The position numbers and the translations under genes are program-made. Under the pieces are notes generated by a model. It searched no databases. It saw only the letters and a list, made by a program, of their open reading frames with translations, and had not been told where the DNA came from. Below are positions 1 through 9,038 of a stretch of 64,000 nucleotides of DNA, piece by piece. This stretch comes from Escherichia coli DSM 30083 = JCM 1649 = ATCC 11775 (GTDB lineage: Bacteria > Pseudomonadota > Gammaproteobacteria > Enterobacterales > Enterobacteriaceae). The stretch covers positions 682,001 to 746,000 of the forward strand of contig NZ_CP033092.2 in NCBI RefSeq assembly GCF_003697165.2, given 5' to 3'. The stretch's first letter is position 1, and each line of letters starts with the position of its first letter.

Positions 1-86
1 AGGCTAACTGGAAAGCGGTTCACAGATCTCGCTTCGTAGCAGGCAGATCTATTGACGCTGTTGTTTTTTCAACCTAAAGTAAAGGA

Positions 87-231
87 ACAAGGGTAAGGGA
101 GGATTTCTCCCCCCTCTGATGAGTTGTTAGTAAGTCGGGAAACTTAACAGTAACAACACAACCAGTATGATGACGAACTTCATCATAACCCTTTCCTTCT
201 ATAAGGCCCCTTCCTCGGGAGGGGCTTTCCC
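87..231 (+). ncRNA. sib: Sib antitoxin RNA (SibD/SibE type)
   Basis: This is a small RNA that silences the toxic peptide encoded on the opposite strand (type I toxin-antitoxin). The sequence from the AAGGGTAAGGGAGG start to the GGCCCC/GGGAGGGGC hairpin near 206-225 matches my memory of the QUAD/Sib RNA family. A good sigma-70 promoter lies just upstream: TTGACG at 52-57, a 17-base spacer and TAAAGT at 75-80, placing the start near 87. In K-12 two copies (sibD, sibE) lie between yqiK and hldE. Only one is visible here, and the window edge may cut the other off, so I cannot say which copy this is. Confidence 0.88.
127..186 (-). CDS. ibs: Ibs toxic peptide, 19 aa
   Basis: A 19-residue hydrophobic peptide (MMKFVIILVVLLLLSFPTY), too short for ordinary gene finding, lies wholly inside the Sib RNA on the opposite strand. 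Ibs peptides are a family of small membrane-inserting toxins that depolarise the inner membrane when overproduced; the paired Sib RNA base-pairs with their mRNA. The ATG-ATG start, the single hydrophobic run and the length are all typical. Whether it is IbsD or IbsE cannot be decided from one copy. Confidence 0.88.
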   Translation of the reverse strand: MMKFVIILVVLLLLSFPTY

Positions 232-377
232 GTTTCAGCCCCTTGCTGACTCCCCGATTGTTGATGAGCGCCGGACCCCGCGCAACGCTTTCCCAGAGGC
301 AGTTTTACCTTCCCCGAGCAGTCACGCAAAATGCTGCAACAGCCTGATCATTTGCACCTTTTAGCGGAACGCAGATA

Positions 378-411
378 TAAAAAATCCCCGGCTTTTTGGG
401 CCAGGGATTAT
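378..411 (-). terminator. Terminator of yqiJ-yqiK
   Basis: Read on the minus strand, AATCCCTGGC pairs imperfectly with GCCGGGGATT across a short A-rich loop and is followed by six T. It lies 15 bases past the yqiK stop. Confidence 0.75.
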
Positions 412-425
412 TCATAGAAGAGGGT

Positions 426-2087
426 TTACTCTGCTTTTTCTTCGACGGGAGTTGTTGAGCTTAAGGATGAAGTCAATGCCGCCAGTGAGCCGCCTGAAAC
501 GCCAATTTCATTGAGCAAGGAGTCAATCAGCGGTGCCTGTGTGCGGTAAGAGAGTGCGGCTGATAACGCTTGTTCTGCCAGGTTTCCGCCCCCCACATTC
601 CCCGTGTTTGCATCACCCGTAGCGCCACCACGATTCAGCCCATCGACCTGAATAATTTTGATGCCGTCGATAGCCTTCATAGGCTCAACGGATTTCTCAA
701 TTACCGCAGGCAGCGCCTGCAATAATGCCAGTTTGAATTTAAGGCTGGTTTGTTCATCAGAAAGTACGTTGATAGCATCGTTCAGCGCACGTTGTGCTTC
801 TGCTTCCGCCAGACCCTTTTTACGTGTAGCTTCGGCTAACTCAACGATAGCCGCCGCCTGCATCTCTGCGGCTTCTTTTTCTGCTTTCGCCCGCACGGTC
901 AGTTCAACCGCTTTGGTTTCTGCATCCTGCGCTGCGGCGATCAACGCCACTTGTTTAGCACGATCGGCTTCGGCAGTCTGGCGAGTGGTTTCTACGTTTT
1001 GTTGGGCGCTTACTGCTTCTGCGAGTGCAAGGTTAGCACGCGCTTCTGCCTGGGACTGTTGTTCCGATTTGGCGGCAATAGCGATCGATTTCGTCTGGTT
1101 AGCGATTTCGGTGACCTGCTGCTGTTCGATCTCTTTAATGCGAACTTCACGTTCGGCCTCAACCTTTCTTGAGCGGACGGCCTGTTCGCGGTCGATTTCC
1201 GTTTCCTGAATCTGTCGTTCAGCCAGAATTCGCGTCTGCTCTGCTTCACGACGACGTTCAGCTTCAAAAGCCGCAATTTTCGCATTCTGCTCAGCGGTAC
1301 GGGTTTTAACCTGCTGCTCCTGCTCAAGCGTCATAAACGCTTCTTGTTGTTCAATCTCCAACTTGCGCGAAAGTGCATCACGGTTTTTCTCACGCACTGC
1401 GACTTCCACATCCTGTTCAACTTCGTTACGTTCGCGACGACGGCGCTCCGTCTCCTGAGTCAGTTTGGTTAAACCTTCGGCGTCAAAGGCATTGTTCGGA
1501 TTGAAATGTTCTTTCGAGGTCTGGTTAAAGTTGGTAAGTGAAACGCTTTCCAGTTCCAGGCCATTTTTCGACAGATCTTCAGCTACGGTATTTTGTACTC
1601 CCTGCACGAAGTTCTCGCGGGTATCCTGTAACTCATGCATGGTCATTTGTGCCGCTGTTGCACGGAGGGCATCGACAAATTTATCTTCCACCAGCATACG
1701 TAAGTCTTCAGGCGACAGGGTGCGTTGCCCCAGCGTCTGGGCCGCAGTGGCGATGCCTTCTACTGACGGTTTTACCCGTACAAAGAAAGCCACTACAACA
1801 TCAACACGCATACGATCTTTCGTAATCAGGCTATCAATGGTTGAGCGGCTGACTTCCAGCTTCAGGGTATTCATATTGATGGGAATTATTTCATGAAAGA
1901 TCGGCATCACGATTGCGCCACCGCTCATCACCACTTTTTGCCCACTTAAACCAGTACGAACAAATGCTTGCTCTGCCGAAGCGCGACGATAGAGCCTGGC
2001 GAAAATAATTCCAATAATAAACAGAATGCATACGGCGATAATCGCGGTAAACATCCAGGAGGGCACAGAATTAACGATATCATCCAT
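426..2087 (-). CDS. yqiK: Flotillin-like inner membrane protein YqiK
   Basis: 553 residues, the length I recall for K-12 YqiK. One N-terminal membrane helix (about 11-33) is followed by an SPFH/band-7 domain (about 35-230) and a long Glu/Ala/Gln-rich coiled coil (about 230-440); the C-terminal tail is Gly/Ala/Ser rich. Flotillins form oligomeric scaffolds in membrane microdomains. The gene is 26 bases downstream of yqiJ and surely co-transcribed; NfeD-like plus flotillin pairs are common in bacteria. The exact cellular role is not established by sequence. Confidence 0.95.
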   Translation of the reverse strand: MDDIVNSVPSWMFTAIIAVCILFIIGIIFARLYRRASAEQAFVRTGLSGQKVVMSGGAIVMPIFHEIIPINMNTLKLEVSRSTIDSLITKDRMRVDVVVAFFVRVKPSVEGIATAAQTLGQRTLSPEDLRMLVEDKFVDALRATAAQMTMHELQDTRENFVQGVQNTVAEDLSKNGLELESVSLTNFNQTSKEHFNPNNAFDAEGLTKLTQETERRRRERNEVEQDVEVAVREKNRDALSRKLEIEQQEAFMTLEQEQQVKTRTAEQNAKIAAFEAERRREAEQTRILAERQIQETEIDREQAVRSRKVEAEREVRIKEIEQQQVTEIANQTKSIAIAAKSEQQSQAEARANLALAEAVSAQQNVETTRQTAEADRAKQVALIAAAQDAETKAVELTVRAKAEKEAAEMQAAAIVELAEATRKKGLAEAEAQRALNDAINVLSDEQTSLKFKLALLQALPAVIEKSVEPMKAIDGIKIIQVDGLNRGGATGDANTGNVGGGNLAEQALSAALSYRTQAPLIDSLLNEIGVSGGSLAALTSSLSSTTPVEEKAE

Positions 2088-2113
2088 TATTAAATTTCCT
2101 TTTGATTAATAAA

Positions 2114-2743
2114 TCACAATATCTGGGGCCAGGGATTATTTTCCGCCAAATATCGCGTTGCAGAAAGTCGGCAAATAATTAACACTTTGTCTCCTTTAGT
2201 GAAAGTTTTTCCTTCTTCAGGCTCCAGTAGCAAATAATGTATTTGGCCAAATTGATCGGTGAGTTTTCCTTCGCAAGGGTTACCTGAAGTGGCTTGATGG
2301 CCGGTAATTAATGCCATGCTACCAACATATTCTTCTTCTGTAATAGCTGAACTATGGTCGCGTGGAATCCAGGGTGCAACGACTTTACCGGTATAATGCA
2401 CTGCAATAATTGTAAACAGTAAACTGACAGGAACCACGAACAGGTTGGGGAGTGGTGATTGCCAGAGCGTAACGCAGGCATGTTGCAACAGGATGCCAAT
2501 AAGACCAAAAAAACCAGCGAGTAAGCAGAGGACGACGAGAGCTGGTAATCTTCCAATATTGAGATAATGAAGTGCCTGGCTAATATGACCTGTGGTTATG
2601 GAATCATAATGGTCAAGATGTGCATCAAGAGCACCGGAGAGCATGTGACCGCAGATAAGTGCAAAAATTTCTAAAAGGCCGATCAAGAGTACAAAGGAAA
2701 TAGCGAAAAGATAAGGGGTGTTATAGTCGGCGAATAAAATCAT
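2114..2743 (-). CDS. yqiJ: NfeD-like inner membrane protein YqiJ
   Basis: 209 residues. There are three hydrophobic segments in the first half (roughly 10-32, 66-90 and 95-118) and a soluble beta-rich C-terminal domain (about 130-209) of the OB-like type seen in NfeD/YqiJ proteins. It is the first gene of the yqiJ-yqiK pair, with GGAGTGAC just upstream of the ATG. The partner flotillin YqiK implies a joint role in membrane organisation; no enzymatic motif is visible. Confidence 0.93.
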   Translation of the reverse strand: MILFADYNTPYLFAISFVLLIGLLEIFALICGHMLSGALDAHLDHYDSITTGHISQALHYLNIGRLPALVVLCLLAGFFGLIGILLQHACVTLWQSPLPNLFVVPVSLLFTIIAVHYTGKVVAPWIPRDHSSAITEEEYVGSMALITGHQATSGNPCEGKLTDQFGQIHYLLLEPEEGKTFTKGDKVLIICRLSATRYLAENNPWPQIL

Positions 2744-2886
2744 ATGTCACTCCAATGTCCATTTAGTGACGCAATATTTACTTTGGAATAGTTTCCTTGC
2801 TTACATTTGTCTTTGTTAATAATAACACATGTTAGAGAGGTTCTGGAAGAGAAAGTCTTTTAATATGGTTTTTTTATTTTTCACTA

Positions 2887-2908
2887 AAAAGTGTGATCGG
2901 GGACAATA
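2887..2908. promoter_or_regulatory. Possible CRP half-site upstream of glgS
   Basis: TGTGA at 2892-2896 opens an imperfect CRP-like site (TGTGA-N6-ACAAT); the right half is poor. K-12 glgS is known to depend on cAMP-CRP and sigma-S, so the position about 105 bases upstream of the gene is plausible. The rest of the 2744-3012 gap is AT-rich and shows no gene. Confidence 0.35.
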
Positions 2909-3012
2909 TATTTACGCACGTTATGTTTAAAGGCACTACACTGATTGGGGAATACTGAAATCAGAAAAAGCATATGGCCTTAAAAGGTATGCAATAACCG
3001 GAGGATGTGCTT

Positions 3013-3213
3013 ATGGATCATAGTCTTAATTCTTTAAATAATTTCGATTTTCTCGCGCGTAGTTTTGCCAGAATGCACGCAGAAGGTCGCCCGGTCGATA
3101 TTCTGGCCGTTACTGGTAACATGGATGAAGAACATAGAACCTGGTTTTGCGCGCGTTATGCCTGGTATTGCCAACAGATGATGCAAACCAGAGAACTTGA
3201 ATTAGAACACTGA
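3013..3213 (+). CDS. glgS: Surface composition regulator GlgS (ScoR)
   Basis: 66 residues from the ATG at 3013, which has CGGAGG 8-9 bases upstream; an in-frame GTG two codons earlier overlaps that spacing and is less likely. The sequence matches K-12 GlgS almost exactly. The protein is a small helical bundle first linked to glycogen accumulation and later described as a repressor of flagella and type 1 fimbriae and a modulator of biofilm exopolysaccharide. It stands alone between divergent yqiJ and convergent ubiK. Confidence 0.95.
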
Positions 3214-3217
3214 TATT

Positions 3218-3239
3218 ACGGGCCGTCTGGCCCGTTTTT
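3218..3239 (+). terminator. glgS terminator
   Basis: The perfect hairpin ACGGGCC-GTCT-GGCCCGT, followed by TTTTT, begins five bases after the glgS stop. Confidence 0.88.
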
Positions 3240-3247
3240 GTGGTGCT

Positions 3248-3547
3248 TTATTCTGCTTTATCAACTGGCGGGATAGCCGGAGGAGATTGAAGTTCTGCTA
3301 TCGGATTATTGCGCGCTTCCAGTTCGCTGATGCGCTGCTCCAGTAACGCCAGTTTTTCACGAGTCCGTAACAGGACTTGCGTCTGAACGTCGAATTCTTC
3401 GCGGCTTACCAGATCGAGACGCGTCAGCTGCGCTTGTAGGGTTTGGCGGATTTTTTTCTCCACATCTTCCCCGAACTCCCTGATTCCTTTAGGCATTGAT
3501 TCGTGAACCTGGCGAGCGATTTGCTCAATTTTTTTCGGGTCAATCAT
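3248..3547 (-). CDS. ubiK: Ubiquinone biosynthesis accessory factor UbiK
   Basis: 99 residues from ATG 3547 (MIDPKKIEQI...). A longer reading to 3607 adds 20 residues unlike the family. It was formerly called yqiC. The N-terminal half is amphipathic and the C-terminal half (about 50-80) is a coiled coil of the BMFP family, which trimerises and fuses membranes in vitro. UbiK binds UbiJ and assists aerobic ubiquinone (Q8) assembly. It is transcribed divergently from ribB, and GGGAAAC serves as a modest ribosome site. Confidence 0.93.
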   Translation of the reverse strand: MIDPKKIEQIARQVHESMPKGIREFGEDVEKKIRQTLQAQLTRLDLVSREEFDVQTQVLLRTREKLALLEQRISELEARNNPIAELQSPPAIPPVDKAE

Positions 3548-3670
3548 TGTAGTTTCCCTGTACTGATAGGTGTTGAGTGCCATTGTAGTGCGATAAGGGT
3601 AAGTCATAAACCAGAATTATGTGAAGCTATGCGTTGCTGGCGCTAATCATTAGCGTTATAGTGAATCCGC

Positions 3671-3818
3671 TTATTCTCAGGGCGGGGCGAAATTCCCCAC
3701 CGGCGGTAAATCAACTCAGTTGAAAGCCCGCGAGCGCTTTGGGTGCGAACTCAAAGGACAGCAGATCCGGTGTAATTCCGGGGCCGACGGTTAGAGTCCG
3801 GATGGGAGAGAGTAACGA
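3671..3818 (+). promoter_or_regulatory. FMN riboswitch (RFN element, sroG)
   Basis: The stretch carries all hallmarks of the RFN element: the closing pairs, the GGCGGGGCGAAATTCCCCACC hallmark near 3680-3701, the GAAAGCCCGCGAGCG arm, GATCCGGTGTAATTCCGGGGCCGACGG-type arms and the terminal GATGGGAGAGAGTAACG. It binds FMN and, in E. coli, represses ribB by premature termination and by sequestering the start. The expression platform lies between 3819 and 3920. The aptamer plus leader is the origin of the sRNA fragment SroG. Confidence 0.95.
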
Positions 3819-3920
3819 TTCTGTCGGGCATGGACCCGCTCACGTTATTTTGGCTATATGCCGCCACTCCTAAGACTGCCCTGATTCTGGTAACCATAAT
3901 TTTAGTGAGGTTTTTTTACC

Positions 3921-4574
3921 ATGAATCAGACGCTACTTTCCTCTTTTGGTACGCCTTTCGAACGTGTTGAAAATGCACTGGCTGCGCTGCGTGAAGGACG
4001 CGGTGTGATGGTGCTTGATGATGAAGACCGTGAAAACGAAGGCGATATGATCTTCCCGGCAGAAACCATGACCGTTGAGCAGATGGCGCTGACCATTCGC
4101 CACGGGAGTGGTATTGTTTGCCTGTGCATTACTGACGATCGCCGTAAACAACTCGATCTGCCAATGATGGTAGAAAATAACACCAGCGCCTATGGCACCG
4201 GTTTTACCGTGACCATTGAAGCGGCTGAAGGTGTGACTACCGGTGTTTCTGCCGCTGACCGTATTACGACCGTTCGCGCAGCGATTGCCGATGGCGCAAA
4301 ACCTTCAGATCTGAATCGTCCGGGCCACGTTTTCCCACTTCGCGCGCAGGCAGGTGGTGTACTGACGCGTGGCGGTCATACTGAAGCGACTATCGATCTG
4401 ATGACGCTGGCAGGCTTTAAACCAGCTGGTGTGCTGTGTGAGCTGACTAATGACGATGGCACGATGGCGCGTGCACCAGAGTGCATTGAGTTTGCCAATA
4501 AACACAATATGGCGCTCGTGACTATTGAAGACCTGGTGGCATACCGTCAGGCACATGAGCGTAAAGCCAGCTAA
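3921..4574 (+). CDS. ribB: 3,4-dihydroxy-2-butanone 4-phosphate synthase
   Basis: 217 residues, full length. The enzyme converts ribulose 5-phosphate to 3,4-dihydroxy-2-butanone 4-phosphate plus formate, giving the four-carbon unit of riboflavin. The acidic [10 protein letters not shown] loop (33-42), which binds metal and substrate, is intact. It is monocistronic, controlled by the FMN riboswitch just upstream and ended by a strong hairpin. Confidence 0.98.
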
Positions 4575-4596
4575 TGACGTGAAATACTAAATATGA

Positions 4597-4624
4597 AAAT
4601 GCCGGGGTGTTCCCGGCATTTTGC
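4597..4624. terminator. Terminator between ribB and yqiI
   Basis: AAAATGCCGGG-GTGTT-CCCGGCATTTT has A and T runs on both sides, so it can end ribB on the plus strand and the fimbrial operon on the minus strand. Confidence 0.85.
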
Positions 4625-4627
4625 TGT

Positions 4628-5677
4628 TCAGTTATAGTTTATTTTTACGATGAGATCTTTTTTGAAAGGCCCATAAACGAGAGTCTCCCCCGGTTTTTGT
4701 GAAAGTTCAGCCTGGTAATCACGGGTAACCATCGCTCCAGTCTGACCTGGAATATATGTGGTGAAGCGTTTGTACTGATTAAACTTAATGTCTTCTTGTG
4801 TTTTTTGATCAGTAATACGCATCAACAAACCATTACCCATTTCCAGATGCGTATCATCATGTAACGTATCTGTCGTATAAAAGCTGGTGGCAACATCAAA
4901 TTGCTCGGTACAATCGGCAGCAACATCTTTTATAGTAGATACGCTAAATGCAGCTTTTGGTCGATAAGTAGCAATAGAGTTTGCAGCAATTTGCCCGAAA
5001 TTAACTATCTGGCTTTCTGGAAAAATCCGGACGTCGACACTACAGTCAAGGAATGAAATATTATCTAATCCCGTAATCACATAGCGTAAATTCTTCGCGT
5101 TAGAGGACATGTTTGCCCCTCCTTCGCCATCGAATTGTAACACGTTGACTATGCCAAAGTTCACCGTCTGATCTCCTGCTGGGCGGCTTTTGAATTTTAC
5201 ATAGACGCGAAAATGGGCATTAAATGTTACATTTTTTTGAAGGGTACTGCCATTGCATACAGGGTCATAATAATACCCATTATAGTATTGCTCATATTTA
5301 TCCAGGCATGCATGAGTATCAATTCTTTCATTTATCCCTTCATAATCTACACCATTATAAGTCACGCCAAAGGTTAAATATGGATTATTCAACATGTCGG
5401 CACTATTTATTTGGGGTAATTTGATCCAGGCATAGATATTTTCTGATGGATTGTCTGTTGTCCATCCTGGTGCATTGTCACAATAAACCGTGATATTAAT
5501 ATCTCCACTCTCCCAAATTTTTTGCCCAGGTTGCGCGTTCTCTGGAATTTTGAACGCTGGTAAATCTCCATTTATGAGGGTTGTTCCTCTGTACCCATCC
5601 TGATAGCAATCAACAGCAAAAGCTGAAACGTTAAAAAACAGGCAAAGAATCGCCAGTAAACGAAAAAGCGTAATCAT
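4628..5677 (-). CDS. yqiI: Fimbrial tip adhesin-like protein YqiI
   Basis: 349 residues with a signal peptide ending near AFA (about residue 22). It is roughly twice the size of a pilin and has several cysteines, in the manner of two-domain adhesins with an N-terminal receptor-binding lectin-like part and a C-terminal incomplete Ig pilin domain. It is the last gene of the operon and overlaps yqiH by 4 bases (ATGA). The receptor is unknown. Several stretches differ from the K-12 protein (about 354 aa) as I remember it, as expected for an adhesin. Confidence 0.85.
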   Translation of the reverse strand: MITLFRLLAILCLFFNVSAFAVDCYQDGYRGTTLINGDLPAFKIPENAQPGQKIWESGDINITVYCDNAPGWTTDNPSENIYAWIKLPQINSADMLNNPYLTFGVTYNGVDYEGINERIDTHACLDKYEQYYNGYYYDPVCNGSTLQKNVTFNAHFRVYVKFKSRPAGDQTVNFGIVNVLQFDGEGGANMSSNAKNLRYVITGLDNISFLDCSVDVRIFPESQIVNFGQIAANSIATYRPKAAFSVSTIKDVAADCTEQFDVATSFYTTDTLHDDTHLEMGNGLLMRITDQKTQEDIKFNQYKRFTTYIPGQTGAMVTRDYQAELSQKPGETLVYGPFKKDLIVKINYN

Positions 5678-6423
5678 ATTTTCCCCTTCTTAGCAGGAGA
5701 GCTTTGGCAGAGGGATTGGATGGAATTACATTCGACTTTAAACATCTCCAGCCCGCCGTAGTCCGCCACAAAGCCTAACTGGAAGGTAGAGGGCAGGCTG
5801 CTTAGGTGTTGAGTTGCAGAAGTAAATGGTACCACCATAATACTGTCCGCACCGGGCATCAGTGTCTTGCCATTAGTGCCGATATAACCGACGGTAATAT
5901 GATAAGGCGTCGGGTTATTCAGGGTCAGACCGGCGGCGGTGCGGGTAATCGTTACTTTTTGCAGAGGAATCATCTCCCCCTCTTTTAACTCAATCGCTTT
6001 TGGCCGCCAGAATAGCTTCAGGCGGCTTTGCATGGCGATTTGCATTACATTCTGTTCTTTGGCGCGCGGCGGAATTTCTCGCACGTTATAGTAGAACAAC
6101 GTTTCTCGGTCCTGTGGTAAGTCGTTTAACGAGGCCAGTGCCATCAGGCGAATTTGTATCTGTTCATCAGGCTCAATACGTTCCATCGGCGGCAATGTCG
6201 AGATGTAATCACGCGTTTTTTTACCGCTGGCATCTTCAATCCACGACTGAGCCAGATAGGGATCGATTTTACTTTGGTTGGTCAGGCGAACCGTTGCGCT
6301 TTTATTCGAAGCATTAAAAATGATGCGTGTTCTGTCGGGAGAGACAGTCGCCTGGGCAAAGTTGCAGATCCCCAGTAAACAAATCATTCCTGTTGTGATT
6401 AATGGTGATTTCATTATATTCAT
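5674..6423 (-). CDS. yqiH: Periplasmic fimbrial chaperone YqiH
   Basis: 249 residues. A signal peptide ends near AQA, followed by the PapD-type chaperone fold: the RIIFNAS strand, SWIEDASG, FYYNVREIPP and the N-terminal F/G strand region. It would hold pilin subunits by donor-strand complementation and deliver them to the usher. It starts 6 bases after the usher stop; an internal ATG three codons in (6414) is an equally possible start. Confidence 0.92.
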   Translation of the reverse strand: MNIMKSPLITTGMICLLGICNFAQATVSPDRTRIIFNASNKSATVRLTNQSKIDPYLAQSWIEDASGKKTRDYISTLPPMERIEPDEQIQIRLMALASLNDLPQDRETLFYYNVREIPPRAKEQNVMQIAMQSRLKLFWRPKAIELKEGEMIPLQKVTITRTAAGLTLNNPTPYHITVGYIGTNGKTLMPGADSIMVVPFTSATQHLSSLPSTFQLGFVADYGGLEMFKVECNSIQSLCQSSPAKKGKI

Positions 6424-6429
6424 CCTGAA

Positions 6430-8952
6430 TTATTTGACTGTTTTACAAGGTAAAATTATTGCGCTTTCGCTAATGTTACTTTGGTTTGGCGGCGTGACTT
6501 CACAGGTATTATCACCCCAGGTTAAATGCAGAGTACTATTTTCCTGAATACCGCTGAGATAAACGAAGCCGTCTTCCGCGACCAGGCCCACATCTTTACC
6601 TGTCGCTTTATCCGTGACATTCACACCTAGTGGAGGGAAGCGCCCATTTTCCTGACGAATAACGCCGACGATTTGGTAACCGGTGGTGGCATTCAGTTTT
6701 GCGTAGCCGATGGCACCCTGGGTGAGCGTGGTGCGAATAACCGAGTTTTCGACATCGACACCTTCTGGCAGATCGTTATTGTTCACCCGCAACATGGAGG
6801 TGGTGTAGTTCGATAACGAAGGTATCACGGCGATGCCCAGCCCGTTGGTAACGGTACGGTTAGAGTTGATTTCAATGCCGGAGATGCCATCGGTATCGAC
6901 CATCATGCGGGCGTTATCGCCATAGCTATAATCGTGAAGGGCGATACCATGACGTGTAGCGGTAAGTGAACCGTACCAGCCTGCGGTAACAGAATTGTAC
7001 TGATTCGGCTGTACACTGCCATTAATGTTCAGACGTCCCCACGGCGAATAGTGCTGGTAGCTGCCGCGCAGTGTTGGTTCGCCATCACGTATATTGTCGT
7101 CCGTTGCCGACGCTGAAATATTCCAGATATTGTTGCGATCTGATGAATCGTACCAGGAAATCATCTGCGAAGTATTACTGCTTCCCGTTCGCTGCATACT
7201 GTAGGAGATGTTGCGGTTTTGTTGTAAAGGTAGAGAGAAAGAGAAGTAATATTGATTCTCTTCGTCGTCATCCCAGCGGATTCGACTTACTGCCAGCGAT
7301 GCAGATATACCTTTGAAATCGCCAATATCAAAGTTTTTGCTTACAGATACGGAGTAGTTGGTATTGCTGGCGCTGTCCCAATAAGTATTGCGTGTAACGT
7401 TGAGATAAGAGTTTAATTCCAGCGTTTCAAAGTACTGGTTCAAGGAAATGACATAACTCTCTTTTTCATTATCGATTGACTCATCGCCATTACGCGAGCT
7501 GAGGTACTCACTCATCGACACGTAATCTTTATCTGAGAAGCGATAACCCGCGAAGGTAATCTGACTGCCTGTCGATTCGAAATGCTTTGCATAGTTGAAG
7601 CGATAGCTGTAACCACGCAGATTGCCGCTATTTTGTTGCTGTAAAGACGCGTCTGCTCCAGTGACATCAAAAGAAAGCGAACCGAATTGGTTAAGGTTAA
7701 AGCCAATACCGGTAGTGATAGCCTGATAATCATCAGCGGTGAACATGCCACCACCATACAACGACACATTGTTCAGCCAGCCCCAGGAGGCTTCCGCCGT
7801 CCAGAAAAAGGGATTATTGATATCGTTATGCCCGACGGATGTCGGTTTTCCCAGTGACGTTTTATAGCGCACTTGCCCTTTACGGGTTAAATAGGGAATG
7901 GATGCGGAGCCAACCTGGAAGGTGCTGGTGCGGCCATCTTCTTCTTCCACTGTGACATCCAGCAGCCCCTGAAACGATTGCCCCAAATCAGAAATAGTAA
8001 AAGGGCCTGGCGCGACAGTGGTTTGATAAAGTACACGACCATTTTGTGCCACAGTTACTTTCGCGTTGGTCTGCGCGATGCCGGTAATTTGTGGCGCATA
8101 ACCCTGTAAATCTGGCGGCAGCATGCTTTCATCACTTTCCAGCGATGCGCCAGTAAAGTGGAAGGTATCGTAAAGATTGGAGCTCAGGTCGTACTGGCCC
8201 ATAGTGAATTTTGACGACCAGGAGGGGATAGGGCGAAACAGATAAGTTCGCGCAAATTCGCTGTCGCGGTTTACCGAGCGTCCATCAGCAAAATTCTGAT
8301 TATATTGGTAATCGCTACGTAAGCGCCATGCGCCGAGGTTAAAGCCTAACGTACCATAGGAGCTGACGTTTTGGGTGCTGTCTCCGTGATGTGGGGCATA
8401 CTGGCTGGCGTACACGTTGTAATCAAGGATAAACCCGGCGATACCGGTATCCCAAAACTCTGGTGGCGTCCAGTTTGTTGCCTGGTATTTTAACCATGCC
8501 TGGGGAACACTTAGCGATAATATCATCGTAGCTTTATCAAGTCGTGTCGTTAACTCCTGACGTTGGCTTAAATCGAGACATTCGCTGCCAGCTATGTTTT
8601 GCAATGATTCAATAAATTCCGTATTAAGACCGAAATTAGTCAAATTTTCTTTGGTTAAGCAGAGTAACGAACCACTTTCATTATCGGCTTTTACCCATTC
8701 CAGTATTAACGTTTGTGGCAACATATTTTTATTTATTTGCACACGAACGAGGTATCTACCAGGGGGGATATAGCCTTTTTTCTCAAAACGAGAGATGTCG
8801 ATATTCTCACGGTCTTCTGCGTCAATCATATCGACGTTGAATTCTACGGCGTGGACTGGCAAAACGAAGAGTAGGGAACACACAACGCCAGACAGGGCAT
8901 TTTTAATTGCATGGGATAACTTATCCCGGGAAAACGTGTTTTTATTGTTCAT
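6430..8952 (-). CDS. yqiG: Outer membrane fimbrial usher YqiG, intact
   Basis: 840 residues, full length for a FimD/PapC-family usher. It has a signal peptide (ending near VHA), an N-terminal chaperone-binding domain, a 24-strand barrel with a plug region (about 230-330), and C-terminal domains holding a conserved Cys pair (DNTCEV...LPCK). It exports and assembles the fimbria encoded around it. In K-12 this gene is split by an IS2 copy; here the frame is uninterrupted, so the operon should be able to build a fimbria. Confidence 0.95.
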   Translation of the reverse strand: MNNKNTFSRDKLSHAIKNALSGVVCSLLFVLPVHAVEFNVDMIDAEDRENIDISRFEKKGYIPPGRYLVRVQINKNMLPQTLILEWVKADNESGSLLCLTKENLTNFGLNTEFIESLQNIAGSECLDLSQRQELTTRLDKATMILSLSVPQAWLKYQATNWTPPEFWDTGIAGFILDYNVYASQYAPHHGDSTQNVSSYGTLGFNLGAWRLRSDYQYNQNFADGRSVNRDSEFARTYLFRPIPSWSSKFTMGQYDLSSNLYDTFHFTGASLESDESMLPPDLQGYAPQITGIAQTNAKVTVAQNGRVLYQTTVAPGPFTISDLGQSFQGLLDVTVEEEDGRTSTFQVGSASIPYLTRKGQVRYKTSLGKPTSVGHNDINNPFFWTAEASWGWLNNVSLYGGGMFTADDYQAITTGIGFNLNQFGSLSFDVTGADASLQQQNSGNLRGYSYRFNYAKHFESTGSQITFAGYRFSDKDYVSMSEYLSSRNGDESIDNEKESYVISLNQYFETLELNSYLNVTRNTYWDSASNTNYSVSVSKNFDIGDFKGISASLAVSRIRWDDDEENQYYFSFSLPLQQNRNISYSMQRTGSSNTSQMISWYDSSDRNNIWNISASATDDNIRDGEPTLRGSYQHYSPWGRLNINGSVQPNQYNSVTAGWYGSLTATRHGIALHDYSYGDNARMMVDTDGISGIEINSNRTVTNGLGIAVIPSLSNYTTSMLRVNNNDLPEGVDVENSVIRTTLTQGAIGYAKLNATTGYQIVGVIRQENGRFPPLGVNVTDKATGKDVGLVAEDGFVYLSGIQENSTLHLTWGDNTCEVTPPNQSNISESAIILPCKTVK

Positions 8953-8982
8953 AAAAATCCATTTCTAAAAAGGCCCAAAGTT

Positions 8983-9002
8983 GCCGATGAAATTTCATCG
9001 GC
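8983..9002 (-). promoter_or_regulatory. Intercistronic palindrome between ygiL and yqiG
   Basis: GCCGATGAAATTTCATCGGC is a perfect 20-base palindrome located 36 bases past the ygiL stop. Further on, the minus strand reads GGGCCTTTTT. It should form a hairpin in the operon mRNA and either terminate part of the transcripts or protect the pilin message, giving more major subunit than usher. This role is inference from similar hairpins in other fimbrial operons. Confidence 0.6.
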
Positions 9003-9038
9003 TTTACCGCCTGGCGTTGTGTAGGTATTGACTACCGA

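Noticed and set aside
167..364. 65-residue frame over the Sib RNA
   Set aside because: Runs through the RNA terminator and intergenic DNA; the real peptide there is Ibs on the other strand.
658..1209. 183-residue frame antisense to yqiK
   Set aside because: Ser/Ala/Cys-rich translation typical of the complement of a coiled-coil gene.
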